Below are positions 25,415 through 33,969 of a stretch of 35,276 nucleotides of DNA, one piece after another; the stretch's first letter is position 1; every line of letters starts with the position of its first letter. Made by a program: the position numbers and the translations under genes. The notes under the pieces were generated by a model. The model was not told the DNA's origin and ran no database searches. It was given only the letters and a program-made list of their open reading frames with translations. This stretch comes from Gemmatimonadota bacterium (lineage in GTDB: Bacteria > Gemmatimonadota > Gemmatimonadetes > Longimicrobiales > Gaopeijiaceae), in NCBI GenBank assembly GCA_022571515.1, contig JACZXQ010000030.1, positions 1 to 35,276 on the forward strand. Direction: 5' to 3'.

Positions 25415-27270
25415 TACGAGTAGTAGTGGTCGTACAGGCCGAAGAAGGTGGTGTGGGTGGGGGCGGTCGTGCCGTTGTAGTCGTAGGACTTCACCACGCC
25501 GTCCGCGATCCTGAGTGAGAACGTCGCGTCGGGCGGCATGCTCGTGCCGTACACCGCAAACCGAGCCTGCCCGAGGCGGGCCGCCAGGTCGCTCTCCTCG
25601 TCACCGAGGGGGCTGATACGACTCTGGAACTCACCGAACGCCGGCAAGAACCACTGCATCAGCCCGACCGCCGGATCGCTGATTCCCACCGTGCCCGCGT
25701 CTACGGCCGCGGCAGCGGCAGCCGAGTCGGCCAGGACGGACGCTCCGACGATCGCCCGGGCTGCCTCTTCGGGCGTCCGGCCCAGGAGGATGCCGCTCAC
25801 GGACGGGTTGGTGGCGCCCAGGTGCGTGGCCATATCGTCGAAGCGGGCCTCCATCAACTGGATCTGAAGCTCTTCGGGTTGGTCGGGCACGGAGTCGAAC
25901 CGCGCACGCAGTTCGGTCAGGACCTCGGCCGGAGCCCCCTGAGCCCGGGCGTTCAGCATCTGAAGCGCCCAGATGCCGCGAAGTATCGTGGCAGCCGTGA
26001 AATCGGGATTGCCGAATACGGCGAAAGCGCCGAACAGATCGGCCATCTCGGCCTTCCGGCGCTGGACGTCCGCCATGCGGTCGAAGAGACCGCCGTATTC
26101 CGCCTGGAGCGACGAATCCGCCGCCAAGGCCTCGCGGAAGGCGCGCTCCGAGTCCGCCCTCCTCGCCATGAGCACGGGGTCGAAGAGGCCGCCCAAAATC
26201 CCCTGCCTGGCCTTGAGTGAGTTCTCGAGGCCGAAGATGTCGTTCGTGACGTCCTCCTCTTCGGCATCCTCGGGGCTGGCCTCCTGAAAATCCTCCAGCG
26301 CTTCCACCCGGCTCGAGAGGAAGTCGAGCAGCGCCCGGTCCTGCACCGCGCGGCGGAACTCCAGTTCAGCCATCGTCTGAAGGCGCGACGTGCCACCCGG
26401 ATTGCCGACGATGAACACCGCGTCCCCCTCTTCCACGCCGTCTTCACTCCACGGGAAGTAGTGCTCCGTTTCGAGCGGCCTGCCATCATCCCCGTAGATC
26501 CGGAAGAACGAGAAGTCGAGGTTGTAGCGCGGGTAGGTGAAGTTGTCCGCATCGCCGCCGAAGAAGCCGATCTGGAGCTCGGGCGCGAACACCAGCCTCA
26601 CGTTCTCATAGCGGCGGAACACGTAGGCCGACGTACGGGCCCCGTTCCACAGCGCGATCGTCTCGACTTCGATGCCCGCCTCTTCCCCGCCCCGTTCGGC
26701 CGCCAGGCGCTCCTGGATCTCCTCCTCGATGGCCTCGCGCGCGTCCGAGCGCGCGCCCGGGTCGGCGATGCCCTCGAGTGCGGCCTCGACCTCGGGGGTC
26801 ACGTCGAAGACCTCGAGGAGCTGGTCGGCCTCGAAGTCCGTGACTTCGCGCTCCTCTTCGAGGCTGGCCGCGTAGAACCCGTTGTCGAGCAGGTCCTCGC
26901 CATCCCGGCTGACCTGGACCACGAACTCACGCGCGCAGTGGTGGTTCGTCATGACCAGGCCATTGGGCGACACGAAGGAAGCCGAGCAGCCCGGGATGCG
27001 GAGGGCCCCCAGACGGGCCCGCTCGAACCAGGCCGCGTCCGCCTCGATCTCGTACGTCTCCCGCAGATAGTCCGTCGGCGGATACTCGAACGTCCACATC
27101 TTGCCGTTGTCGAAGCGGCCGGCCCTGATCGTGTCCAGGTCCACGGCGTCGGGGACCTCCTGTGCGGAGTCCGGCAGCGGGATGCTGTCCGGGGTCACTT
27201 GTGCGGTGGCGGGCACGGGAATCAGGCTCGCGAGCAGAACGCTCAGCGCTAGACTGTGGAAAACGGTCAT
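25063..27270 (-). CDS. S46 family dipeptidyl-peptidase (DPP7/DPP11-like), secreted
   Basis: 735 residues from ATG 27270, behind GGGAGTGAAG; the frame is open 44 codons upstream, without signal-peptide sense and across the MOSC gene. The first 24 residues are a signal peptide ending A-T-A-Q. The catalytic His is in T-N-H-H-C (110/111), and the catalytic Ser in G-G-N-S-G-S-P (S657) is near the usual number 655. The residue 18 after the Ser is Gly (F-D-G-N); in Porphyromonas enzymes Gly at this position marks DPP7 (hydrophobic P1) and Arg marks DPP11 (acidic P1), so DPP7-like specificity is favoured. It releases dipeptides from peptide N-termini in the periplasm. It is co-directional with the kor operon, 2 bp after the MOSC stop. 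Confidence 0.95.
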   Translation of the reverse strand: MTVFHSLALSVLLASLIPVPATAQVTPDSIPLPDSAQEVPDAVDLDTIRAGRFDNGKMWTFEYPPTDYLRETYEIEADAAWFERARLGALRIPGCSASFVSPNGLVMTNHHCAREFVVQVSRDGEDLLDNGFYAASLEEEREVTDFEADQLLEVFDVTPEVEAALEGIADPGARSDAREAIEEEIQERLAAERGGEEAGIEVETIALWNGARTSAYVFRRYENVRLVFAPELQIGFFGGDADNFTYPRYNLDFSFFRIYGDDGRPLETEHYFPWSEDGVEEGDAVFIVGNPGGTSRLQTMAELEFRRAVQDRALLDFLSSRVEALEDFQEASPEDAEEEDVTNDIFGLENSLKARQGILGGLFDPVLMARRADSERAFREALAADSSLQAEYGGLFDRMADVQRRKAEMADLFGAFAVFGNPDFTAATILRGIWALQMLNARAQGAPAEVLTELRARFDSVPDQPEELQIQLMEARFDDMATHLGATNPSVSGILLGRTPEEAARAIVGASVLADSAAAAAAVDAGTVGISDPAVGLMQWFLPAFGEFQSRISPLGDEESDLAARLGQARFAVYGTSMPPDATFSLRIADGVVKSYDYNGTTAPTHTTFFGLYDHYYSYGADSPWTLPERWENPPEGLDLWTPMNFISTNDIVGGNSGSPVLNAELEIVGVVFDGNIESLPGEFIYVDTRNRAISVDARGILEALDDVYDADRIVMELTTGRLFETEEEADRARR

Positions 27271-27272
27271 CT

Positions 27273-27716
27273 TCACTCCCAACTCACTGCATCGCCCACC
27301 GAGGCGGTGGCATCGCCCAGTACCACCCCGAACGCGCCGGCGCACCAGTGAGGCTCCAGAGCTTCTCGAAGCCCGTCGTGCTGGGCGTTCATCAATTCGC
27401 ACGGGCGGGTCTCCCCGCGTATCTCGATCCTGAGGTCGCCGACGCGCAACACCCGATCACGCGTTTGCTCGAGGCGAATGCCGCTCAGCAGGAAGTTCGC
27501 GCGACGAACCGACGGGTCCACCACCTCGCCACGGACCTCGCTGATACGGTCGAAGACTTCCTTCTCGATGAGCGTGACCTGGCGCCACCCGCCCCGGTCG
27601 GCGTTGCCGTCCAGCCCAGCGTTCTCGACCGCCGCCGCCGACTGCACCGGGTCCATCGGGCCGCCGTGGGCACGCTTGATCCAGATCGCCTCCAACCTAC
27701 CCACCGACTCCTCCAT
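27273..27716 (-). CDS. MOSC domain protein
   Basis: 147 residues from ATG 27716, whose A is shared with the KorB stop (TGATG), so it is translated with korB. The MOSC fold is indicated by an early L-E-A-I-W-I-K-R, G-L-D-G-N-A-D-R-G-G-W-R-Q-V-T-L-I, then R-R-A-N-F-L-L-S-G-I, R-V-G-D-L-R-I-E-I-R-G-E-T-R-P-C and the C-terminal G-V-V-L-G-D-A. The Cys in R-P-C-E is the position proposed to carry sulfur in MOSC proteins. These domains deliver sulfur or bind molybdenum cofactor. Here there is no Mo-enzyme nearby, so a role in iron-sulfur assembly or detoxification for the adjacent oxidoreductases is only a suggestion. Two bases separate its stop from the peptidase start codon region. Confidence 0.88.
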   Translation of the reverse strand: MEESVGRLEAIWIKRAHGGPMDPVQSAAAVENAGLDGNADRGGWRQVTLIEKEVFDRISEVRGEVVDPSVRRANFLLSGIRLEQTRDRVLRVGDLRIEIRGETRPCELMNAQHDGLREALEPHWCAGAFGVVLGDATASVGDAVSWE

Positions 27717-28771
27717 CACCGCCACTCCTTCTGAAGCTCCTCGAGTGCTGCGCTCCCGGGACACAGGTCGCCGAACGGGACATCGACCAGCGGACGGTCC
27801 ACGGTGTTCTCGCACGCGTGCATGTCCGCGCCCGACTCCTCCAGGTAAAGCAGGCCGGTGGCCACCTCTCCCTTGGCTTGGGAGGCGCGCAAATAGCTGA
27901 GCGCAGCCTCACGGTCGGTGGGATCGTAATCCTCGGCCACTCGGCGGAACATGACCGTGCTGCCGTCGTGCATCGTCACGGCAGTGGTATCGCCCCGATC
28001 CTGTTCGGCAGTGATCTCCGTCATGAGCGGCACGAAGTCGGTCTGGACCACCTCGAAGTTGTGCGTCCTCGTGTGCGCGTAACTCTTGGTCGAGCCCTCG
28101 TGGTCGTTGAACGTCACGCACGGCGAGATGACGTCCACCATCGCGAAGCCCTTGTGGGTCAGGCCCGCCTTGAGGATCGGGACGAGCTGCTTCTTGTCGC
28201 CCGAGAAGCTGCGCGCCACGAACGTAGCGCCCAGGGTGAGCGCCAACGGCACCGGATTGATGGGCCCATGCCGGTTGACCTCGCCCCTCTTGGAGACGGA
28301 TCCCACGTCCGCGGAAGCCGAGAACTGCCCCTTGGTGAGCCCATACACACCGTTGTTCTCGAGCACGTAGAGCATGTTCACGTTCCGCCGGATGGCGTGA
28401 CAGAGCTGGCCGAGCCCGATCGAGAGCGAGTCGCCGTCCCCCGAGATACCGAGGTACACGAGATCCCGGTTGGCCGCGTTCGCGCCGGTCGCTATCGCGG
28501 GCATGCGGCCATGCACGCCGTTGAAGCCGTGCGATTCGTTCATGAAGTAGGCGGGCGTCTTGGACGAGCACCCGATCCCGCTCATCTTGGCGGCGCGGTG
28601 CGGAGGAATCTCGAGCTCGAAGAACGCCTGAACGATCGCCGCGGTGACCGAGTCGTGCCCGCACCCGGCGCACAGCGTGGACATCGCGCCCTCGTAGTCC
28701 CGGCGCGTGAGGCCGAGCGCGTTCTCCTCGAGCGCGGGGTGCCGCACCTCCGGCTTGGTGATGTAGCTCAT
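27716..28771 (-). CDS. korB: 2-oxoacid:ferredoxin oxidoreductase, beta subunit
   Basis: 351 residues from ATG 28771, 11 bp after the KorA stop. The beta subunit binds thiamine diphosphate and a 4Fe-4S cluster. Marks: C-A-G-C-G-H-D near residue 34, G-I-G-C-S-S-K-T-P, and I-S-P-C-V-T-F, together giving the four expected cluster Cys; G-I-S-G-D-G-D with N-N-G-V-Y-G-L-T-K-G-Q is the ThDP/Mg motif. With KorA it oxidises 2-oxoglutarate (or pyruvate) with CoA to an acyl-CoA and reduced ferredoxin. The two-subunit layout (alpha-gamma fused, beta) is like the oxygen-tolerant mycobacterial and Hydrogenobacter enzymes. The substrate cannot be fixed from sequence alone. Confidence 0.95.
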   Translation of the reverse strand: MSYITKPEVRHPALEENALGLTRRDYEGAMSTLCAGCGHDSVTAAIVQAFFELEIPPHRAAKMSGIGCSSKTPAYFMNESHGFNGVHGRMPAIATGANAANRDLVYLGISGDGDSLSIGLGQLCHAIRRNVNMLYVLENNGVYGLTKGQFSASADVGSVSKRGEVNRHGPINPVPLALTLGATFVARSFSGDKKQLVPILKAGLTHKGFAMVDVISPCVTFNDHEGSTKSYAHTRTHNFEVVQTDFVPLMTEITAEQDRGDTTAVTMHDGSTVMFRRVAEDYDPTDREAALSYLRASQAKGEVATGLLYLEESGADMHACENTVDRPLVDVPFGDLCPGSAALEELQKEWR

Positions 28772-28782
28772 TCGGTGTCCCC

Positions 28783-30615
28783 CTATGCCTTCCCGGCCGG
28801 GAGTCGCCCGGCCTTCTCGAGGGCTTCCGTGACGCCCTGCACCACGTGGTGCGCGCTCAACGGAAGGCCCCCGTAATACTTCACTGACGTCATCTTGTCC
28901 TTGCCGGCCCAGGTCTCCACAGTCAGCAGCTTGAGCAACTGGCCATCACGGTTCTGCTCGACCACGAACGTGATCTCATGGTCGTTGATGAACTGTGCGA
29001 CGCTGGGATGGAACGGGAAACCCCGCACCCTCATGTAGCTGATCTCGATGCCGTCCGCCTCGAGTTGCTCGAGCGCCTCGAGCGCCGCGCCCCGACAAGC
29101 CCCTATCGTAACGAGGCCAAAGGGTGCGTCGATGGCCATGCGCACCTCAGGCTCCGGCACAGCGGCGGCCGCGCTCTCGATCTTTCGCGCGATCCGGTCC
29201 ACCACCTCCTTGTAGGCCTCGGCGTCTTCCGTGTATCCGCCGTACTTGTCGTGCCCCGCGCCGCGCGTGAAATACGCGCCCTTCGGGTGAACACCCGGCA
29301 GTGTACGGTAGGGGATCGCGTCCCCGTCCACGTCCTCGTAGCGGTGGAACTCCTCGACCGCCTCGAGATCTTCCGCAGTGAGCACCTTGCCGCGGTCGGG
29401 TGTGTAGCCCTCGTCCCACTCGAGCCGCGGCACCATCCAGTCGTTCATGCCGATGTCCAGATCCGAGACGACGAACACGGGAGTCTGGAAGCGTTCCGCG
29501 ATATCGAAGGCCGAGACCGCGAAGTAGAAGCACTCTTCGGGGTCGGCCGGAAATAGGGCGATATGCTTGGTGTCCCCATGCGAAGCGTAGATGACCGTGA
29601 AGAGGTCCCCCTGCTGCGTGCGTGTGGGCATCCCGGTCGAGGGGCCCGTGCGTTGTACATCGAATACCACGGCCGGGACCTCCGCATAGTAGGCCAGCCC
29701 GAGGAACTCGCTCATGAGCGAGAGCCCGGGGCCGCTGGTGTTCGTAAACGCTCGAGCCCCGCACCAGCTCGCGCCGATCACCATTCCGATCGCGGCCAAC
29801 TCGTCTTCCGCCTGCACGATGCAGTAGAGGTTCTTGCCCGTCTCCGGATCCTTCCGGAAACGTCCGCAGAACTCCTTGAACGCGTCCATGATCGAGGTGG
29901 CGGGCGTGATCGGGTACCAGGCGCCAACCGTGGCCCCCGCGTAGACACACCCGAGCGCGGCCGCCGTGTTACCCGTGAGGATCACCGAGTCGGAGGTCGC
30001 GTCCATGGGCTCCATGTGCACGGGCAGAGGGCACTCGAAGTTCTCGCGTGCGTAGTCGTAGCCCAGCGAGATGGCCTGCATGTTCGAGTCGATGAGCTTC
30101 TGTTTCGCTGCGAACTTTTCCGCGAGCATCTCCCGAATGAGGTCCACGTCCAGCTCGAGAAACGCCGCGAGCGCACCCACGTACGCGATGTTCTTCATCA
30201 GAATCCGAACCCGCGCGCCCTTGAAGTTCTCGACGCACATGTCGGCGAACGGGATCCCCAAGAACGTCACGTCGTCACGCAGGATGTCCGGGTCGAGCGG
30301 CCGCGTCGAATCGTAGATCACGTAGCCCCCGCTCACCACCTCCTCGATGTCACGCTGGTACGTTTCCGCGTTCATCGCGACCATGATGTCGAAGTCGGGC
30401 GTCCGGGCCAGGTGCCCGTGCTTGTTCACGCGGATCTCGTACCACGTGGGCAAGCCCTGGATGTTCGACGGGAACAAGTTCTTGCCGGACACGGGCACGC
30501 CCATGCGAAAAATCGCCTGCATGAGCATGGCGTTGGCACTGGCCGAGCCAGTGCCATTCACTGTGCCGATCTTCAGAGCGAAGTCGTTGGCGCGGTCGAT
30601 ATCGTCGTTGGCCAC
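28783..30615 (-). CDS. korA: 2-oxoacid:ferredoxin oxidoreductase, fused gamma-alpha subunit
   Basis: 610 residues from GTG 30615; this start follows CAGGA by 5-6 bp and overlaps the upstream oxidoreductase gene by 43 bp. The frame is open to 30708, but the added residues are not family-like. The N-terminal 190 residues are the gamma domain (K-I-G-T-V-N-G-T-G-S-A-S-A-N and G-L-P-T-W-Y-E-I-R-V). The alpha domain starts near 225 with G-N-T-A-A-A-L-G-C-V-Y-A-G-A and Y-P-I-T-P-A-T-S-I. G-P-S-T-G-M-P-T-R-T-Q-Q-G-D-L near residue 355 is the CoA-side motif. This fused form is typical of KorA. It works as a heterodimer pair with KorB encoded next. Confidence 0.95.
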   Translation of the reverse strand: MANDDIDRANDFALKIGTVNGTGSASANAMLMQAIFRMGVPVSGKNLFPSNIQGLPTWYEIRVNKHGHLARTPDFDIMVAMNAETYQRDIEEVVSGGYVIYDSTRPLDPDILRDDVTFLGIPFADMCVENFKGARVRILMKNIAYVGALAAFLELDVDLIREMLAEKFAAKQKLIDSNMQAISLGYDYARENFECPLPVHMEPMDATSDSVILTGNTAAALGCVYAGATVGAWYPITPATSIMDAFKEFCGRFRKDPETGKNLYCIVQAEDELAAIGMVIGASWCGARAFTNTSGPGLSLMSEFLGLAYYAEVPAVVFDVQRTGPSTGMPTRTQQGDLFTVIYASHGDTKHIALFPADPEECFYFAVSAFDIAERFQTPVFVVSDLDIGMNDWMVPRLEWDEGYTPDRGKVLTAEDLEAVEEFHRYEDVDGDAIPYRTLPGVHPKGAYFTRGAGHDKYGGYTEDAEAYKEVVDRIARKIESAAAAVPEPEVRMAIDAPFGLVTIGACRGAALEALEQLEADGIEISYMRVRGFPFHPSVAQFINDHEITFVVEQNRDGQLLKLLTVETWAGKDKMTSVKYYGGLPLSAHHVVQGVTEALEKAGRLPAGKA

Positions 30616-32387
30616 GGTTGTCCTGCGTAGGGGATGTAGAGCTCGAATCTGCGCATGTCGAACGCCGCGGTCGGGCAGCGCTCCGCACAAAGCCCGCAGT
30701 GCACGCACAGGTCTTCGTCCTTCACCATCACCCGCTTGGTCTGCGGGAGATCTTCCGACACGTAGATGTCCTGGTCCGTGTTCTCGGCCGGAGCGGTCAA
30801 CCGGCCCCGCAGGTCATCTTCCTCCCCGCCGTCGGTGATGGTGAGGCAGTTGAGCGGGCACACGTCGATACAGGCGTCACATTCGATGCACAGAACGGCC
30901 GTGAAGTGCGTCTGGATATCGCAGTTCAGGCAGCGCTCGACCTCCCGGGCCGTCTCCTCGAGGTCGTAGCCCAGCTCCGCCTCGACATTCATCTCCTTGA
31001 GCCGCTTCTCGAGATCGGCGTACCGCATCGGCGTGCGGTTCTCGGGGTTGAAGTCGTTGGAGTAACTCCACTCGTGGAGCCCCATCTTCGAGGAGATGAG
31101 GTTCATGCCGAACGGGGGCCGCTGGTCGAGCGCGATCCCCTGGCACTGGTTGTGCACCGACACCGCGGCCTGATGGCCGTGTTCCACAGCCCAGATGATG
31201 TTCTCCGGTCCCCACGCCGAGTCACCCCCGAAAAACACCTCCGGGCGGGTACTCTGGTGGGTCTTCCGGTCCACGATGGGCATGTCCCACCTGTTGAACT
31301 CGATGCCGATGTCCCGCTCGATCCACGGGAAGGCGTTCTCCTGGCCGATGGCGAGGATCACCGCGTCACAGGGGATGAAGATGGTCTCGAGGGTGGTCGA
31401 CGCCAGGCGGCCGTCCTCGCCCTCGCGCCACTCCACGATGTCGAAGTTCATGCCCTTGAGCACCCCGTCCTCGACCACGAAATCCACCGGCGAGTGGTTC
31501 TCCAGGATCTCGATCTCTTCCGCCTCGGCGTCCTCCAACTCCCAGTCGGACGCCTTGAAGAGGTCGCGCGACTTCCTGGCCATCACCTTGACGTCGGTCC
31601 CGCCCAGGCGCTTCGAGGTGCGGCAACAGTCCATCGCGGTGTTGCCCGCGCCGATCACGAGCACGCGCTCTTCGATCGAGTCGACGTGCTGGAAGGCCAC
31701 GGACTCGAGCCAGTCGATACCGATGTGGATCTTGTCGCTATCGTAGCGGCCCGGCAGCTCTAGGTTCTTTCCGCGCGGCGCCCCGGTACCGACGAAGATC
31801 GCGTCGAACCCGCCGTGGTCGAGCAACTCCTTGAGACTCTCGACCGGAGAGTTCAGATGAACCTCGACGCCCATGTCGATGATCATCGCGATCTCTTCGT
31901 CCAGCACGCTCTCGGGCAGCCGGAACGAGGGGATGTTGGTGCGCATGAGGCCGCCGAGCTTGGCGTGCTTCTCGTACAGCACGCACTCGTAGCCGTGGGG
32001 CATGAGGTCGTTGGCCACCGTCAGCGACGCGGGTCCCGCGCCGATCAGCGCCACCCGTTTGCCGTTCTTCTTCTCGGGGATCTTGGGAAGGGAGTCCGTG
32101 ACGTCCCCCCGCAAGTCCGCCGCCACGCGCTTGAGCCGGCAGATCGCCACCGGCCCTTCGTCCTCGAGGCGGCCACGCCGGCACGCGGGCTCACACGGCC
32201 GGTCGCACGTCCTCCCCAGGATGCCCGGGAACACGTTGGACTCCCGGTTGAGCATGTACGAGTCGGTGTAGCGTCCCTGCGCGATGAGCCGAATGTACTC
32301 GGGGACGTTGGTGTGAGCCGGACAGGCCCACTGACAGTCGACGACCTTGTGGTAGTAGTCCGGATTAGAGACGTCTGTCGGGTGCAT
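30573..32387 (-). CDS. FAD- and 4Fe-4S-containing pyridine-nucleotide oxidoreductase (GltD/NfnB-like)
   Basis: 604 residues from ATG 32387 behind a GGGGG purine run; the frame is open to 32543 without support. The N-terminus has the Fer4_20 cysteines (C-Q-W-A-C-P-A-H then R-T-C-D-R-P-C-E-P-A-C). The FAD motif I-G-A-G-P-A-S-L-T-V-A follows near 160, then E-K-H-A-K-L-G-G-L-M-R. The NAD(P) motif V-I-G-A-G-N-T-A-M-D-C is near 285. The C-terminus adds two ferredoxin-type clusters: C-I-E-C-D-A-C-I-D-V-C-P and C-V-H-C-G-L-C-A-E-R-C-P. The overlap with korA implies coupled synthesis, so this protein probably moves electrons between KorAB-reduced ferredoxin (or KorAB directly) and NAD(P). No GltB partner is present, so it is unlikely to be a glutamate synthase subunit. 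Confidence 0.92.
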   Translation of the reverse strand: MHPTDVSNPDYYHKVVDCQWACPAHTNVPEYIRLIAQGRYTDSYMLNRESNVFPGILGRTCDRPCEPACRRGRLEDEGPVAICRLKRVAADLRGDVTDSLPKIPEKKNGKRVALIGAGPASLTVANDLMPHGYECVLYEKHAKLGGLMRTNIPSFRLPESVLDEEIAMIIDMGVEVHLNSPVESLKELLDHGGFDAIFVGTGAPRGKNLELPGRYDSDKIHIGIDWLESVAFQHVDSIEERVLVIGAGNTAMDCCRTSKRLGGTDVKVMARKSRDLFKASDWELEDAEAEEIEILENHSPVDFVVEDGVLKGMNFDIVEWREGEDGRLASTTLETIFIPCDAVILAIGQENAFPWIERDIGIEFNRWDMPIVDRKTHQSTRPEVFFGGDSAWGPENIIWAVEHGHQAAVSVHNQCQGIALDQRPPFGMNLISSKMGLHEWSYSNDFNPENRTPMRYADLEKRLKEMNVEAELGYDLEETAREVERCLNCDIQTHFTAVLCIECDACIDVCPLNCLTITDGGEEDDLRGRLTAPAENTDQDIYVSEDLPQTKRVMVKDEDLCVHCGLCAERCPTAAFDMRRFELYIPYAGQPWPTTISTAPTTSL

Positions 32388-32621
32388 CAGGCCCCCTGAA
32401 AGCCTGCTGGTGTGTCCACGTTCCAGTGGCCCGGTAACCCCGCGCACCGCGTTGCGGTTCCGCCCGGGCACAACCCGACTCCGCGCGTCGGTTAAGCGCG
32501 CACGGCGAACCGCGTGCGACCCGGGGTCGTTATGGTGTCCCAATCTGGCTCGGGGCGCGTGGGGTGGGTAACGGGGGATGGAGCCGCGGGCCTCGCCGGC
32601 CCTCCGGGACAGTTCGCAAGG

Positions 32622-32654
32622 TATACGTATGTTTTGAATCGGTTTATACGTATA
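32622..32654. promoter_or_regulatory. Inverted repeat over the kor promoter -10 region
   Basis: TATACGTAT (32622-32630) and ATACGTATA (32646-32654) are perfect 9-bp inverted arms with a 15-bp spacer. They cover the -10 and start of the candidate promoter, a position typical of a repressor operator. Confidence 0.5.
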
Positions 32655-32670
32655 GGTTGCGGAGCCTCAA
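32643..32670 (-). promoter_or_regulatory. Candidate sigma70-like promoter of the kor operon
   Basis: On the - strand, TTGAGG (32670-32665), 16 bp, TATAAA (32648-32643). The start would be near 32636, leaving a leader of about 250 nt before the oxidoreductase ATG at 32387. I see no riboswitch in this leader. Confidence 0.5.
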
Positions 32671-32674
32671 GGAC

Positions 32675-32720
32675 ATAGCGACGTCCGTCGCTATTGGGTG
32701 CCATTGGCGACATGTGTCGC
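32675..32720. promoter_or_regulatory. Two GCGAC-N4-GTCGC palindromes upstream of the kor promoter
   Basis: The first palindrome, ATAGCGACGTCCGTCGCTAT (32675-32694), has 9-bp arms. The second, GCGACATGTGTCGC (32707-32720), has 6-bp arms. Both contain GCGAC-N4-GTCGC with centres 29 bp apart, at about -48 and -77 from the predicted start. A dimeric activator or repressor bound at both is the simplest reading; I do not recognise the regulator. Confidence 0.55.
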
Positions 32721-32779
32721 AAAAGGATCGCGAACGGGGGGGTTAGCTGATAAGCTTCGGGAGGAAATCCTTATATGAC

Positions 32780-32886
32780 ATGACTTCAGGCATTAGAGTC
32801 AGTCGTCAACCGAGGCGCATACCCTCGATGCCCCGTTTAGTCTACTCGCTAATCTTTCTTGTCTTTCCGTTCATGGGGAATAGAGA
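32780..32886 (+). pseudogene. Possible truncated reading frame interrupted by the IS903-type element
   Basis: A frame from ATG 32780, with GGAGGAAA 13 bp before it, encodes about 36 residues with a hydrophobic segment (L-V-Y-S-L-I-F-L-V-F-P-F) that could be a signal anchor, then runs into the left end of the insertion element. It may be the start of a gene cut by the insertion. Evidence is thin. Confidence 0.25.
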
Positions 32887-33969
32887 GGCCTTGGTGCATG
32901 GTTCCGGGTGTCACTACCTGGTGAGGACTGAACATCCCCGAGCCGGAGCCGCCACCGATGAAGTATCCGAAGCGAAGTCAGTACAAGCATGCGAAGTCTC
33001 AGTATCGGGTACGGAACTGGTCTGAGTACGAGGCCGGTCTGCAGAAGCGTGGTGACCTGACCGTCTGGCTTTCGGATGACGCGCTCGACTGCTGGCGGGC
33101 AGCGCCGAGCGGCAAACCCGGTGGCCAACACACCTACACTGACGTTGCGATCGAGGCCGCACTGACGATTCGCATGGTCTTCCACCTTCCGCTTCGCCAG
33201 ACCGAGGGCTTCCTCCGTTGCCTGGCAGAGATGCTCGAGGTCGATCTCCCGATCCCCGATCACACCACGCTGTCTCGGCGTCTGAAGAAGCTGAGCGACA
33301 TTCAATTTCGTAAGCTACCGACCGATCGACCGATCCATCTGATGATCGATAGTACGGGGCTCAGGGTTCACGTCGGTCATATGCAGAAACCGCCCAGACA
33401 CAGGGCTTGGAGGAAGCTGCACCTCGCTGTCGATGCTGATACAGGTGAAATCGTCGCGTCGGATCTGACCGCTCGCCGAACGCATGACTGCACTCAGGTC
33501 CCGGCTTTGCTTGAGCAAATTGATGACCCCATCGAGTCGGTCTCCGCGGACGGTGCGTACGACACCAAGGCGGTTTACGAAGCCGCCCATGAGCGAGGTG
33601 AAGGACGAGCGGTGCGGGTGCTGATTCCACCTGGACGTAACGCCCAGCTCAGCTCGAATCCTTCTGCCGCTCAGAAGGAACGGAATCGCAACATTCGCTC
33701 GATCCGAGAACTCGGTCGGAGCGAGTGGCACACGCAGTCAGGTTGCAGCAGGCGTAGCATGGTCGAGAATACCATGTACCGATACAAGACGATCATCGGT
33801 CGAAATATGCGAAGTCGAACCCTAGACGGACAACGAGTTGAGGCGCAGTTGGCGAGCAAGATTCTCAACACGATGACCCTACTCGGGATGCCTGACGGCT
33901 ACCGAGTGGAGTGACTTCCGTTCGGGGGACGGGGGATCTGTCCTCAGCTTGGAGCCATGCACCAACGCC
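32887..33969 (+). mobile_element. IS5-family insertion sequence, IS903-like
   Basis: 1083 bp bounded by 19-bp terminal inverted repeats with two mismatches: GGCCTTGGTGCATGGTTCC at 32887 and, read inward from 33969, GGCGTTGGTGCATGGCTCC. The GGCnTTGnTG-type end and the size match the IS903 group. The 9 bp on either side (32878-32886 and 33970-33978) differ, so no target duplication remains. The right end abuts a decayed IS91-like transposase. Confidence 0.88.
32958..33914 (+). CDS. IS5-family DDE transposase (IS903 group)
   Basis: 318 residues from ATG 32958, close to the 307 of IS903. The DDE catalytic residues are all visible: Asp in L-M-I-D-S-T-G-L, Asp in S-A-D-G-A-Y-D-T, and Glu in M-V-E-N-T-M-Y-R-Y-K, the last being the Y-(2)-R-(3)-E-(6)-K-like region of IS5 enzymes. 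An N-terminal helix-turn-helix region (R-Q-T-E-G-F-L-R-C-L-A-E, T-T-L-S-R-R-L-K-K-L) serves end binding. No frameshift or stop is seen, so the element may still be active. The ribosome site is weak. Confidence 0.95.
   Translation: MKYPKRSQYKHAKSQYRVRNWSEYEAGLQKRGDLTVWLSDDALDCWRAAPSGKPGGQHTYTDVAIEAALTIRMVFHLPLRQTEGFLRCLAEMLEVDLPIPDHTTLSRRLKKLSDIQFRKLPTDRPIHLMIDSTGLRVHVGHMQKPPRHRAWRKLHLAVDADTGEIVASDLTARRTHDCTQVPALLEQIDDPIESVSADGAYDTKAVYEAAHERGEGRAVRVLIPPGRNAQLSSNPSAAQKERNRNIRSIRELGRSEWHTQSGCSRRSMVENTMYRYKTIIGRNMRSRTLDGQRVEAQLASKILNTMTLLGMPDGYRVE

Noticed and set aside
26461-28876. Long + strand frames (263 and 352 codons) opposite the S46, MOSC and korB genes
   Set aside because: Compositionally typical shadows (Arg/Val/His-rich) of real - strand genes.
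32492-32722. 76-codon - strand frame upstream of the oxidoreductase
   Set aside because: It covers the palindromes and promoter, has no recognisable product and no ribosome site.
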